NCBI RefSeq assembly: GCF_009730595.1
Contig: NZ_CP046276.1
Location: 496,001-560,000 of the forward strand
Source of the DNA: Spiroplasma tabanidicola
Lineage (GTDB): Bacteria; Bacillota_I; Bacilli_A; Mycoplasmatales; Mycoplasmataceae
Length of the DNA: 64,000 nucleotides
Direction: 5' to 3'
Of the stretch, positions 47,669-60,062 are shown piece after piece; position 1 is the stretch's first letter, and each line of letters starts with the position of its first letter. Made by a program: the position numbers and the translations under genes. The notes under the pieces are model-generated. The model did no database searches. It was given only the letters and a program-made list of their open reading frames with translations, and was not told the DNA's origin.

Positions 47669-48448
47669 ATGAGTCAATATAAAGAATTAAATAGCAATAA
47701 TAAAAATAAATCATTAGTAACTTTATTAATGATATTTAGTATTTTATTTTTATTATGTGGGATTGCATTAATTTTAGTTTCAATTATTTCTGGAAAGATT
47801 TTTACAAAAATTTTTAATCGCAATGGTAATGCTACTATTCCGAATTGATATTATTATTTAATATTTGATATAGGTTTTTTTAATATTATTTTTAATTTAA
47901 TTTTTATTTTATATATAAGAAATGGTTTAAACAATAGTAAATATAGTTTATATCAGCAAAAAATATATTTGCTTGCTAATCTATTGATATTTATTATTGC
48001 AGTTTTTCCAATTTTTATAGTATCAATATATTTAAAATATATTGACCTTTTAAAAAAAGAAAGTCTTGAAGATGAAGAAAAATTTGATAAATATATAAAT
48101 TCAAATGCTATTCCAAAAAATAAAAATAAAAAAATAATGTTATATTTATTTATTTTTTTAATAATTTTAGTCAATTTTTTATTAATTATGTTTTTAAATT
48201 CTGATTATAAAGAATCTAAAGTCGAAGAAAAGCGTTTGATATTAGCTTTAAATTTTATTGTATTTATCTTTTTTTGCATCATTTTATTGATAAGTCCTAA
48301 ATTATTATGTGATACAAATATTTATTTAAATGAAAACAAACAAATTAAAAAGAAATGATTAATTATTGGTATGATTCCTATAATTGGATCATTCATTTTA
48401 CTGATTTATTTTTACAATAAAAAAGATAAAAAACTTCATAATAGTTAA
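47669..48448 (+). CDS. Four-helix membrane protein, paralog 2
   Basis: This 259-residue protein has the same landmarks as paralog 1: NWYYYLIFD, YSLYQQKIYLLANLLIF, LKYIDLLKKESLEDEEKFDKY, CDTNIYLNENKQIKKKW and IPIIGSFILLIYF. It is intact and has its own TATAAT at 47642, with AAAGG before the ATG. The sequence has diverged strongly from paralog 1, so the duplication is not recent. Function unknown. Confidence 0.8.
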
Positions 48449-48500
48449 TAATTAAATTCATTATTAAATAATAAGTATATTAACTAATGTATAATAAAAT

Positions 48501-49309
<809 letters not shown>

Positions 49310-49325
49310 CAGAGAAGAAAGAAAA

Positions 49326-50107
49326 ATGAGTGAAAAAGAAATGAAAAGTAATGATAATTTAAAAACCAAAAATAGCTTAGAAAGTAAAAAAATATTACAT
49401 TTTTTTATCAATTTATTCTACATTACTAATGATTGCTGGAATATCTATTTTTGCAGCGGTCATAGTTTGTAGCAATTTTTTAGTAATATCTGCTAAAGCT
49501 GGTCAAAACATAAATCATGTTTAATGATATTAATATATTCTTTTTTATACTGGAATATATTTTATAGTTACTCATTTTACATATTTATTTTTTACAAAAT
49601 TTATTATAAAAAAAACACATCACTCACTATATCGATTAAAAATCTTTGTAATAGCAAATGCTTTTTTAATGGTAATAACTATTTTACCAACATTTAGTAT
49701 GTTATTATTTATCAAATATGCAGATGCTCTTAAAAAAGAAGGTTTTGATGATAATGATAGATATGAATATTATATAAATAATAAATTAAACAAAAATTCA
49801 TTTATTGGAGGTCGAACTTGTTCTGTAATTGTGTTTATGATTATGACAATAGGTCTTGTTGTATGATTTTTTTGCTTTAATAACTCAACAAATGATACAA
49901 AGTTAATGGCTATAAAATATTGTGTTACTGGGTTTTTTGTATTTTTAAATCTTGTTACAACTGCCGGGCTTGGCGCTACATTTTTAAGCAATTCAAAAAT
50001 CTATTTAAATGAAGAAAAAAGTTGATAGAAAATGATTGATATGTGCTTGAATACCAATTTTAAGTCCATTTATTATTGGAACTTGTTTTTTGGTAAGAAA
50101 ATAAAAA
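49326..50107 (+). pseudogene. Membrane protein paralog 4, frameshifted
   Basis: An ATG with a hydrophilic start (MSEKEMKSNDNLKTKNS) runs into a TAG after about 50 codons. A shifted frame gives the expected first helix (TLLMIAGISIFAAVIVC). The family motif LKKEGFDDNDRYEYYI appears from 49669, and the end (LSNSKIYLNEEKS) is followed by a stop before the usual IPIIG motif, which occurs in yet another frame. Three or more lesions are visible. Confidence 0.75.
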
Positions 50108-50176
50108 ACTTTTATAAATAATTGTATTTATTTTTTTTATTAATATTATAAAATTAAGAGAAAAGAGGCGATAACT

Positions 50177-52513
50177 ATGGATGATAAAATTTTAAAAAAA
50201 ACTATTTCTATAAAAACTCTTAGATTATGAGGAAAAAACCCAAGATATACCGATCTTGTTTTTATAAATATTGAAAAAATCGGATCAGAAGACTTTATAA
50301 TTAATGAAAATTTAATGGGTGTAGAAAGTGATATGTATAAAGAAAATTATAGGGAAAATATGAAAAAACTTTTAGCACCAGCCGATTCTCCAAAACTCAC
50401 TTATGACTTAATTGAATCAATGATGGAAGGTTTCGATTCATCTATTGATGATATGTTTGTTGTAAGACCGGTATGGTTGGATAATTATAATTATAGTAAA
50501 TCAAAAGATATTTATTATGTTGTTGAAGGAAATAGAAGACTTCTAGTAATTGATTTATTAAGTGACAGAAATAGTTCTAGAAAGTATTTGAAAGAATTTA
50601 CTGAAAAGCTAGAAAAAGATTTAAATAAAACTAATTTTAATAATGATCAAAAAAAAGAGACTATCCTAAAAATTAAAATAAATAATTTTAAAAAAATTTT
50701 AGCAAAGTGTGAAGAATATGATAAGAATCCCAAAATTGGATTAAGTATATCTTGCAAAGTATTAGATTATAATTTTTTCATTTCAAAAACAGGTATGGAG
50801 CAATTAAATAAAGTTTTGAATTCTAGACACTTTGGCAAGAAAAAGGGAAAAATGAATTGACCAAGAGGTCTTATATTAAAAAAAATTTATTCATTAATAG
50901 TAAAGTTTGTTATAGAAGCGAAAAATAGAAGTGAAAATATTGATTGAAAAGTAATAAACAAAAAAATTGAAAATACTATTGGTAAAACAATAACAAGTTC
51001 TGATTTAAATAATGCTATTTTTTTTGTTGAGTGTATAAATGCATGAAATGCGGATAAAAAAGATAATGAAAAAATAAAATTTGGTGATACAGAAAATGGG
51101 GATATTGATACTTCTGAAATAATTTTATATAATGATGAAAATCAAGAACTTTTACAAATAGACACAGAAGATATAAGTGGTTTTTCTGTTTCTGCTCTTG
51201 AGTTGGCAAAAACAAACTTAATAATACTAGATAAAGATTTAACTAAAAAATCATTATCAAAAGTTATAAAGTTTGTTTATGAAGACAAAGAAAAAATAAG
51301 TGATAACTCAAGTATTATCAAAATAAAAAGAAAAACGGAAAATACTTTTATAGATAATCATGACGTAGTACAAAAAATTTTAAAAGAGATTACAAATGCC
51401 GTTTATAACAAAGAAATCACAACTAGATCATCTAAAAATAGTGATATAACGGAATCCGGTAAAAAAATTCGTCAACTAATTTTTCCTTTGGGATATGATT
51501 CCGAGGAACTTAAAAATAATATTTATAACATATCTTTGGAACAAATTGGAAGCATAAATCCTGAATTAATAGAAGATGTTAAAATAAAAGTAATAGTTAC
51601 AGATTTTCAAGATATAGATAGTACTTTAGAAAATAATTCGCTTAAATATAAATATGATAACTCTGAAAATAATTTAATATCAAATATAAAATATATTTGA
51701 CTAAAAGAATTTGAATTAATTAAAAAATTTAAAAATCAATTGTTAGTTTCTGATATATCTGTAATTATTTTTAGCTCATTACTTAGAACTACTATAGAAG
51801 TTATAAATTGTTATATATTTTCTAAACTATGCATTTTTTACTTAGAAAATATTGAAAAGTTTGAAAAAAAAGAATTTGATGAAAAAATTTGTAATATAGT
51901 GAGTGAAAATATAATAGATACAAAATTAAATGAAATTTTAAGTAAAATACCTTTCGAAACAGAAGAAAATCAGATTACAAATGGTAAAGATTGGTTCAAT
52001 AATTTTAAAAAATTAAACGAAAATGATAAAAATATTTTCATAGAAGACGTAAGAAAAATATTTGACTGTTTTATGGGTTGTTATGTAGAAAATACATTTC
52101 ATCCAGAATCAAAAATTCTAACAAAAGAGGATATTATGTCTAATAAAGAGTTTTTAAATAAGTATTTTTTTGGTACCAGTTATAATGGGAGTAATATTTT
52201 AAATGAAGTATATAAAAAAATTACCACAAAACAAGAGTGAGATGATTTCATAAACTTTATTATAACTGAAAAAATTTTAGGAATAGAAGATAGAAAGGTT
52301 ATCGAATGTTTTGAATTGATTAAATTTTATTATGATAATAAAATTTTATGATTTGATGACGAATATAAAAAAAACTCATTAATTGTAAATAGGCTAATTC
52401 ATAAATCAATGTTTGCGCAAAGAGTATATGAACTTAGTGGGATTATTTATTTGGACTCAATAACTGATTTTTTAAAAACTATATTAAAAAAAGTTCTTAA
52501 TTTTGTTAATTAA
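50177..52513 (+). CDS. Large protein with N-terminal ParB/sulfiredoxin-like domain
   Basis: This 778-residue protein was read through several TGA codons. Residues about 10-125 show the ParB-like pattern: LRLWGKNPRYTD at the start, a helical stretch, VRPVWLDN and YYVVEGNRRLLVIDLL, matching NPR and (V/I)xEGNRRLxAxxLL. The remaining 650 residues are helical and charged, with no motif I can name. They lack an obvious helix-turn-helix or CTPase pair as in chromosomal ParB. A GAGGCG ribosome site precedes the ATG. The methyltransferase starts 31 bases after its stop, so the two are probably one transcript. A modification or defence role is inferred from this pairing. Confidence 0.7.
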
Positions 52514-52544
52514 ATTAATATTTTTACGATGTAAGGAGAAAAAA

Positions 52545-53759
52545 ATGCCAAATGATAACAATGAAGTTATATATGAAAAAATAAGAAAAATATTTAAAAA
52601 TAAGAAAAAAGTTTTAAAAAAAGATATAACTTGAAAAAATTATTCAAGGATGTGAGGAGATAAAACACATAGAATTTGCTCATATGTGGCAATGTTCCCA
52701 CCGAGGCTAGCGAACTACTTTATAAAAAAATTTTCAAAAGAAAACGATTATGTATTTGATACTTTTTCGGGTAGAGGAACAACTATACTTGAATCAAGAT
52801 TGTTAAAAAGAAAAGCTTTTGGAATTGATTTAAATCCTTTTGCATATGTATTGTCAAGGGCGAAGTCCAAAAGTTACTCGTGAGAAATTATCGAAAATGA
52901 AATAAATATTTGAAAGAGAAATTATGATAGTTTTAATGAAGCGATTATATTGGATGAAAATTTAAAAGTATTTTATAGTGATGAAAATTTGAGGCAACTA
53001 ACATTTATTAAATATAAATATGGAAGAAATTGAAACAACATAAATGATGTTGATAATTATATATTAGCAATAGTTTTGGGATTAATGCATGGTCCAGCCA
53101 AGAAAAACGGAGAAAGTATATATTTCTCGTTAAGTATGAGTAATTGTATTTCGATGTCAAAAAATTATGTTATAAAATATGCTAAAAAACATGATTTAAT
53201 TAAGCCTGTTGATGATATTTTTGAAAAAATAAAAAAAAGAGCGAAATACATTATTGGAAGTTCTCAATATTCTAATGAAGAGGCAAAAATCGTATATGGT
53301 AATAGTTTGAATATAACAAATTATATAGATGCAAAACCAAAACTTATTTTTACATCTCCCCCATATCTTAATATAATTAACTACACTCAACAAAACTGAA
53401 TTAAAATGTGACTTTTGGGTTTTGAGGATAAAATTGATAATAATAATATAGGATTGGATGATAAACATAATCTAACAAATTATGTTAATTTTATGATAAA
53501 TTATATGACTTCTATAAGCAAAATAATGGATAAAAACTCTACTCTTGTTATAGTTATTGGTGAAGTTTTAAGAATAAATACAATATATTCTTTTGATGAT
53601 ATGTGAAAAGAAAAAATAAGTAAAATTATTAAAAATCTAAAACTTATAGAAAAATATACAGATCCAATCGATCAAAACAAAAAAGCTACAAATTCAATGG
53701 GCCAAAGAGCTGGAAAATCGACAAGAATTGACAAAATTTATGTATTTAAAAAAATATAA
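52545..53759 (+). CDS. DNA amino-methyltransferase (N6-A or N4-C)
   Basis: This 404-residue protein has ICSYVAMFPPRLANYFI, motif I VFDTFSGRGTTILES at about residue 70, FGIDLNPFAYVLSRAK, and catalytic motif IV TSPPYLNIINYTQQNW at about 269. The C-terminal QRAGKSTRIDKIYVF resembles the ends of family members. Motif I before SPPY gives an alpha-like order. S/TSPPY occurs in both N4-cytosine and N6-adenine enzymes, so the modified base is not certain. An AAGGAGA site precedes the ATG. No nuclease gene follows; rpsO is next. Confidence 0.88.
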
Positions 53760-53881
53760 TTAATTTACATTAGAACTAATTTTGAGTTTTTCAGCACTAA
53801 TATAAATCATAAGTTTATGCAAAAATTTGACATAACCTACTTTAATATATATACTATTTCTTGTATTGATGTTTATACGTT

Positions 53882-53964
53882 GCATAGATCTTAACCCTTT
53901 AGGTATTTATGCTTTGTTTAAACCCATTCAATCAAAATAGAGACTTAAATAAAGGGAGAAATAC
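53882..53964 (+). promoter_or_regulatory. Structured leader of rpsO
   Basis: Upstream of rpsO the stretch 53882-53912 can fold as a GCATA/TATGC hairpin with an inner ACC/GGT pair. The strong AGGGAG ribosome site follows about 40 bases later. S15 binds its own leader in several bacteria, so autogenous control is plausible. The structure was drawn by eye. Confidence 0.35.
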
Positions 53965-54231
53965 ATGGTTTCAAATAAGGAAAAAACCGATATTGTTAAG
54001 CAATTTGGAAGTAACGATAAAGATACTGGAAAAGCAGAAGTGCAAATCGCATTACTTACAAGTGATATTAAAAACTTGCAAGAACATTCACAAAAACATA
54101 AAAAAGACTATTCATCAATTAGAAGTTTAGTTAAAAAAGTTGCTCAAAGAAGACACTTATTAAATTACTTACTTAAAAAAGATGTTAATAGATATAAAGC
54201 AGTTATTGAAAAATTAGGGATTAGAAAATAG
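53965..54231 (+). CDS. rpsO: 30S ribosomal protein S15
   Basis: This 88-residue protein is the standard length. Markers are FGSNDKDTGKAEVQIALLT, HSQKHKKDYSSIRSL and VAQRRHLLNYLLKKD, including the HxxDxxS-type rRNA-binding loop. It binds 16S rRNA at the three-way junction h20-h22. It is monocistronic with its own terminator, an island of housekeeping between modification genes. Confidence 0.98.
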   Translation: MVSNKEKTDIVKQFGSNDKDTGKAEVQIALLTSDIKNLQEHSQKHKKDYSSIRSLVKKVAQRRHLLNYLLKKDVNRYKAVIEKLGIRK

Positions 54232-54235
54232 ATTT

Positions 54236-54268
54236 AAAAACTTACTATTTATAGTAAGTTTTTATTTT
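54236..54268 (+). terminator. Terminator of rpsO
   Basis: AAAAACTTACTA pairs with TAGTAAGTTTTT around TTTA, followed by more T residues. Confidence 0.85.
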
Positions 54269-54289
54269 ATCTTTAAAAAAAGTTTTTCA

Positions 54290-55224
54290 TTTTAAAGCGA
54301 TTTATTTACAAGTTTTATTTTTATTATATTTGCATCAGTTTTTAGTTCAACAAGCTATATTATTTATAAAAACACTAGTAATTTCAATAATGTTGTAAAC
54401 TATGCAAAAGCATCAAACATTAGCATTTATAAAAATGATTTAATGTGGTCGGGACAATCATTACAATACTTTTTATATAAGCATTCAAATATTAATCAAA
54501 ACAAATATATAAATAACTTAAAAATAGATATATAAATTTTAGAGTCAGAATAGGAGATAAAGATAAAGAACAAGAATTTAAAGATAATTCTTATTTATTT
54601 AATATGTATTTAGTATCTAATGCAATAAATATTTCTATGTATGGATTAACAAATTATGAAGAATTTTTTGAAGAAACATTTGCAAAATGACAAACAACTT
54701 ATATAGTATATACAGAATATTCTTTAAATAATTTTAAAAAAGAAACTGATAATGATCAATGCTTAAAAAAAATGATGAAGTAGTGCAAATATTTATGCTA
54801 TTTTAAATCATGAATTTGGTCACGCTATGGATGGACATATAATTCAATTATTAAGTGAGGGAAGTCATAGTAAAGATAACTTTAAATAAATAGTAAATAG
54901 TAACTTTAAAAATAATCTATATAATGGACAAATATTTAGTGAAGTTATAGTAAAAGAACCAGATCCAATAAATCCTTCAGAATCAAATGATTCTAGTCAA
55001 TCAGGAGACAATCTCAACCAAGTGATAATCAAAATTCTAATAATATTGAACCAAATACAAAAGAAAATACTTTATACGAAACTGAACAAGATACAAAAGA
55101 AAATGTTGAAAGTAAATCTAATAATAATTGGGTTTTGCCAACATCACTTGTTATTGGTTTTATATTAGTGACAATTGTAATTAGAAGTTCTATTTTTGAG
55201 ATAAAAAGAAAAAGAAAAAGATAG
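54290..55224 (+). pseudogene. Decayed membrane-anchored zinc metalloprotease
   Basis: Coding-like sequence is split by stops and frameshifts (TAA near 54533, a stop near 54783, TAA near 54888, a frameshift near 55012). One segment reads ILNHEFGHAMDGHIIQLL, a HExxH-type zinc site (HEFGH). The 3' end reads as a Ser/Asn/Glu-rich stalk, then NWVLPTSLVIGFILVTIVI, a single helix, and a basic tail KRKRKR. The layout is extracellular protease, spacer, C-terminal anchor. The N-terminal hydrophobic stretch near 54310 may be the remains of a signal. The 5' limit is approximate. Trp is partly TGG here. Confidence 0.65.
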
Positions 55225-55361
55225 TATATTTTCATCAGGTTGATATATCTAAAAAATAATATAAATAAATTTATTTGATATAAAAATCTTAATTTATTTT
55301 AAATCATTCATACTTTATGATTAATCTTATAAAGAATCTGCATTGTGCTATATATAAAATA

Positions 55362-55390
55362 ATGTAAAAATATATTGAAATTTTTACATT
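55362..55390 (-). terminator. Terminator of the Sau3AI-like gene
   Basis: AATGTAAAAAT and ATTTTTACATT pair around a short AT loop directly after the minus-strand stop. Confidence 0.6.
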
Positions 55391-56765
55391 ATTTTATTTT
55401 TTTAAATAAGTTTTTATTTATTCACCATGTTTGTCTTGTTATATTAAGGCTACTTTTATTGTATACATTTATTCCTTTACTAGCATGTGGTCTTAAATGT
55501 ACTAATAAATCATCTCCTTTTTGAATAAAATTTGGTTTTATTCTATCAGATTGATCTAAGTTCATTATTCTTAATATTTCATCTTTAGTTAATTCATAAA
55601 CTTTTTCTAAAGTTTCAATATCATCATTTGAAAAACTATATTCATAAATGCTTTCAATAGTTTTATTTTCTTTATTTATCCCAATAACAATATATTTAAA
55701 CAAAACTACTTTACTATAGAATTCACTATCATAAAAGTTATTATTTATAGTATCATAAATATTTAAATCATGTTGTGCACCTATTTCTTCTTGTATTTTA
55801 TTGTTTTTTAAAACTTTACAAACTATTTTATAATCAGTGCTAATTAAATAGTCAAAAAGCAAGTTGTTATTTAATTTTAAATACTCTTTAAAAGCATTTC
55901 TATGAGGACTTTTACCAAAAGCATTCCAGTTTCCATAATTACTTAAATCTGTGCCAATTAATTTTTTTAGTTCTGAAATTACTTCATTATAATCGTAGGC
56001 AACTTTATATTCTTTTTTGTATTCACTAAATAACTCAAAAATTTCTTTTTGATCTCTGTATTGAGTTATTAAACTATTTATAAATGGTATCTTAAACGAA
56101 AATGCTCTTTGCTTAGCTAATATTTTATTATGTGGTTGATTTCTAACGCTATTAGCAGAACTACCTTTTGTACAAGCTGCTAAAAGATCTGTATCTTTTT
56201 CTGATAACTCGTGTGCTAAACCATCATTTACTTTGTTTTTAATAATTTCTCAATCTTTTTTGATTATTTCATATTGTTCATTTTGTTTTATATTATAAAT
56301 AAATGCATCTATTACAAATCATTCTTCTTTGGGTAAGTTAAAATCATGTAAATATACAATAACTAAGGTTATTTTATTCTTTAAAAATAAACTACTTTCT
56401 TCAAATTTTGTTTCTTTATCTAAGATTTCATAATTAATTAAATTTAAAACCATTCTTTCTTTAGGAGCAACTTTATATTTTTTGTTATTTATTTTATAGA
56501 TATGAGTTTTAGTCTCATTTGCTAAATCAGTTTGTTTTACAGGTATTACTTTTAGTTCTATATTTAAATCTAAAAAATCAGGTTCTTTTTTACTGTTTCT
56601 TGATATATTAAAAAGCTTTTCTTGAATTAAATTACCTATACTTCCTTTATCTTTTTGATTAAAATCTATATCTCATAAGTCTTTAAATTTTATTCCAATA
56701 ATTTTTCTAGCTTTATCAAGAATTTCTTGTATTTTTAATAGTTTATTACTCTGATCATTATTCAT
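55389..56765 (-). CDS. Sau3AI/MutH-family type II restriction endonuclease
   Basis: This 458-residue protein is close to the roughly 490 of Sau3AI. The N-terminal MutH-like domain has KDKGSIGNLIQEKLF and DLNIELKVIPV, supplying the Glu-x-Lys catalytic pair near residue 68. LAHELSEKDTDLLAACTKG follows. The second domain has GNWNAFGKSPHRNAF and LLVHLRPHASKGI, as in Sau3AI. Such enzymes cut at GATC; that specificity is inferred from family. It is divergent from the C5-methyltransferase across 50 bases, a typical restriction-modification layout. The ATG has only a weak AGGT site. Confidence 0.85.
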
Positions 56766-56815
56766 TTTTTTACCTGCCTATGTTAATATTATATTTGTTT
56801 TAGAATGAGGTTTGC

Positions 56816-57973
56816 ATGAAAAAAATTACTGTTGTTGAATTATTTGCTGGAGTTGGTGGTTTTAGATTAGGTTTAGAAAGAGCTAATAAAAATGCATTTG
56901 ATTTTGTGTTTGTAAATCAATGAGAACCTAATGAAAAAATGCAACATGCTTTTAATTGTTATGTTAATAATTTTGGTAATGAAAATGCAATAAATGAAAA
57001 CATAGTTGATGCTAAAAACAAAATACCTAATAATCCTGATTTGATAGTAGGGGGTTTTCCTTGCCAAGATTATTCAGTTGCAGCTACAAATGCTAAAGGA
57101 ATAGAAGGTAAAAAAGGTGTATTGTGATGAGAAATAAGTTGAATAATAGAAAATAAAAATCCTAGATTTTTATTATTAGAGAATGTGGATAGATTATTAA
57201 AGTCTCCATCATCTCTTAGAGGTAGAGACTTTGCTATTATGTTAATAAGACTTCATAAATTAGGTTATAACGCTGAATGACAAGTTATTAACGCTGCAGA
57301 CTATGGGATGGTTCAAAGACGTAGAAGAATTTTTATTTTTATTTGAAAACAAAGTGAATCTAAATATAAAAAGTCAATATTTGAAAAGCATTTTAAAAGT
57401 ACACCTAAAATTGAACCTGTTGAGTTTGATTTAATAGATGAATATCCAAATGAAATTGATGCTTCAAATAATTATAAAAAAGGAAAGTTTTTAAATAAAG
57501 GTACTTTTATAAATGGTATTGTTAGGATGTACGATTATAATCCTGTTTTTAATGGTAAAAAAAAGATATTAAATGATGTTTTATTAGAAAATTTTGATAA
57601 AAAATATTTTTTATCAAATGAACAAATTGAAAAAATGAAATATCTAAAAGGAAAAAAATCAATCGAAAGAATAAGACCTAATGGAGAAAAGTATTTTTAT
57701 ACTGAGGGATCTATGAGTTTTTATGATGATATAAATAAGCAAGCAAGAACTATTATAACTAGCGAAACATCTATGAATAGATCTACGCATATTATAAAAG
57801 TAAAAAATAAATATAGATTTATTACACCAATTGAAGCTGAAAGAATTAATGGATTTCCCGACAATTGAACAGAAACAATAGCATCTGAAAAGAAAAGATA
57901 TTTTTGTATGGGTAATGCATTAGTTATTGAAATAATAGAAAGATTAGCAAAAAGTATTATTGATTTATTTTAA
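56816..57973 (+). CDS. DNA cytosine-C5 methyltransferase of the Sau3AI-like system
   Basis: This 385-residue protein has all main motifs: I VVELFAGVGGFRLGLE, IV GGFPCQDYSVA (catalytic Cys at about 82), VI FLLLENVDRLL, VIII YGMVQRRRRIFIF, and IX/X near ITPIEAERINGFPDNW and MGNALVIEI. The recognition domain lies at residues about 190-310. Together with the divergent Sau3AI-like nuclease it forms a type II system, presumably methylating the cytosine of GATC. The ATG follows a GAGGT site. Trp codons are TGA. Confidence 0.92.
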
Positions 57974-58149
57974 AATATAAAACAATTGAAAATTATTTAG
58001 TTTTTTAAAAATAGTTATTTTTTTAATATAGAAAGTTAATTAATAATAAGATTATGATATATGTTTTATTAAAATGTATTATAAGCTTATTTGGATAGCG
58101 AAAACTTATGAACTTTATTTAAGCCTAAAAGTACTTATCATTTTTTTGT

Positions 58150-58155
58150 TATAAT
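58150..58155 (+). promoter_or_regulatory. Extended -10 promoter of the DUF262-HEPN pair
   Basis: TGTTATAAT lies 29 bases before the ATG at 58184, and an AGGAG ribosome site follows. A good promoter and ribosome site support 58184 as the original start of the interrupted gene. Confidence 0.5.
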
Positions 58156-58183
58156 AATGATATATAAAAATATAGGAGAATTT

Positions 58184-59374
58184 ATGGGAAATAAAAGTGT
58201 ATTAAAAAATACGTTAATATAAAAAAAAGCTAATAATTTAGAAAATGAAAACATTTTTGATGAAAATGATGTTGAATTTATAGATGAAGAATTAGAAGCA
58301 GATTTAATTTTTGACCATGATAAAAGAAAGATTTATAGAGAAAGACAAGATAAATCTTTAAAGGATATTATATCTATGATTGAAAGAGAAGAAATTATAT
58401 TACAACCTGATTTTCAAAGAAAGTATGTATGAAATGAAACTAATGCTTCAAAATTTATTGAGTCTTTATTATTGAATATACCTATACCTAATATTTTTGT
58501 TTATGAAAATAATTTGGAAAATTGAGAAGTTATAGACGGTCAACAGAGATTAACAACGATTTATAAGTTTTTTAACAATGAATTTAATCTAAAAAACTTA
58601 AACGCTATAAGTGAACTAAATGGCAAAACTTATGAAGATTTTTCTGATGTAATAAAAAGAAAATTTAATAATGTAATTTTGCAATTTACAATATTGGGAA
58701 AAGAAACTTCAGAGTTTTTAAAATTTGATATATTTTCAAGATTAAATAAAGGTTCTACAATGTTGAATGCACAAGAATTAAGAAATTGTTTATATAAAGG
58801 TGCTTTTAAAGATCTTTTGAAAGAGCTATCAACATATTTGCAAATAAACTATAGATCACTTTTAAGTGAGAATATGAGAAATAGAATGTTGGATGAAGAA
58901 TTAATATTAAGGTTCTTTTATATTGATGATTTATATAATAAAAACAATAATTTTAATAATTATAAAAATATTTCAATTGGTATGAATGAATTTATGAATG
59001 AGGCAAATAAACTTAGTTATGATAAAATAGATGAATTAAAAAGTATTTTCATAGATTCAATAAAAAAAGTAGCAGAATTGTTTAAAGAAAAAGTATTCAA
59101 AGTATACGAAAAAAATATTAATTCAAATCAAAAAAACTGAGGATCAAAAATTAATAGAGGTGTTTTTGAAATAGAAATGTCAGTTTTAAGAAAATATGAT
59201 AGTTTAAAACTTTTAAAAAAAGAAAAAGTTATTATTGAAAAACTTGCAGATATTATGTTAAATGACAATGATTTTAGCAATTCTCTAAAAATACATACAA
59301 ATAATAAAAATAGTTTAATAAAAAGATTTGAAACTTTTGAAAAACTTATTAAAGGAATAATGGAAAGTGATTAA
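58184..59374 (+). CDS. DUF262 (GmrS-like) protein with early in-frame stop
   Basis: The frame opens at an ATG with AGGAG but meets TAA at 58220, after 12 codons, then stays open to 59374. Downstream come the DUF262 motifs: IILQPDFQRKYVW (about codon 70), EVIDGQQRLTTIYKF (about 115) and FSRLNKGSTMLNAQELRN (about 185). An in-frame ATG at 58376 with AAAGGA 11 bases upstream would give about 332 residues and keep the catalytic motifs. The gene may thus be nonsense-mutated, restarted or read through. No DUF1524 nuclease half is present. The HEPN gene follows by one base. Confidence 0.7.
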
Positions 59375-59375
59375 A

Positions 59376-60062
59376 ATGTCTATTGTTTTTGAAAGTGAAC
59401 TTACATTTACAGATTATATTAAGCAAAAAATAAAAATAATTGAAAATGAAAATGACAATGAGAAAGTAAATGTTTTCTTGATTGAATTAATAATATTAGT
59501 CTTTTCTTATTTTGAACATGATTTAAAAAAACACATTGTTGATAATTTTGATAATTTAGAGTGTGCGGATGAGGATTTCAAAAACTTTATACTTCAAAGA
59601 TTAATTTTTTTTCAAGAAAAAGAAAGTATCATTATTAAAATAGAGGATTATTATTCTGACAAAGAAGACTTTCAAAAGTTTAATGAAATGATAAAATTAT
59701 GTTCCAAGTTTTTTGATAAAGACTTCTCATATGTAAAAAAATACTTAAAAGATGACTTTGTTCATTTGCTAACACAAAATAAAATAAGTAAACTTATAGA
59801 AAATGCAAAAAAAATTAAAAAATTAAAGATTGAATTAGGTGTAGAAGATGATTGAAGTCAAGTTGTAAATATTGAAGTTACAAGTATAGAAGATTTTTAT
59901 AAAAATGAATTGTCGAATTATAGGAATAAAGCCGTACATAATTTACAAATAGATGATAATTTTTATAATAATATTTATAAGCAAAGTAAATTAGAGAGTT
60001 GATTTTTAAAAGTTTTAGAAGTACTAAATATAATAAAAAATAATTTTTTTATAAGTAAATAA
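59376..60062 (+). CDS. HEPN-family protein, partner of DUF262
   Basis: This 228-residue all-helical protein starts one base after the DUF262 stop. Near the C-terminus, YRNKAVHNLQ supplies the R-x4-H signature of HEPN ribonucleases (Arg183, His188). Layout and position next to DUF262 fit the MAE_28990/MAE_18760-like HEPN proteins of defence loci. RNA cleavage as an abortive or toxic effector is inferred. No domain other than HEPN was recognised. Confidence 0.65.
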
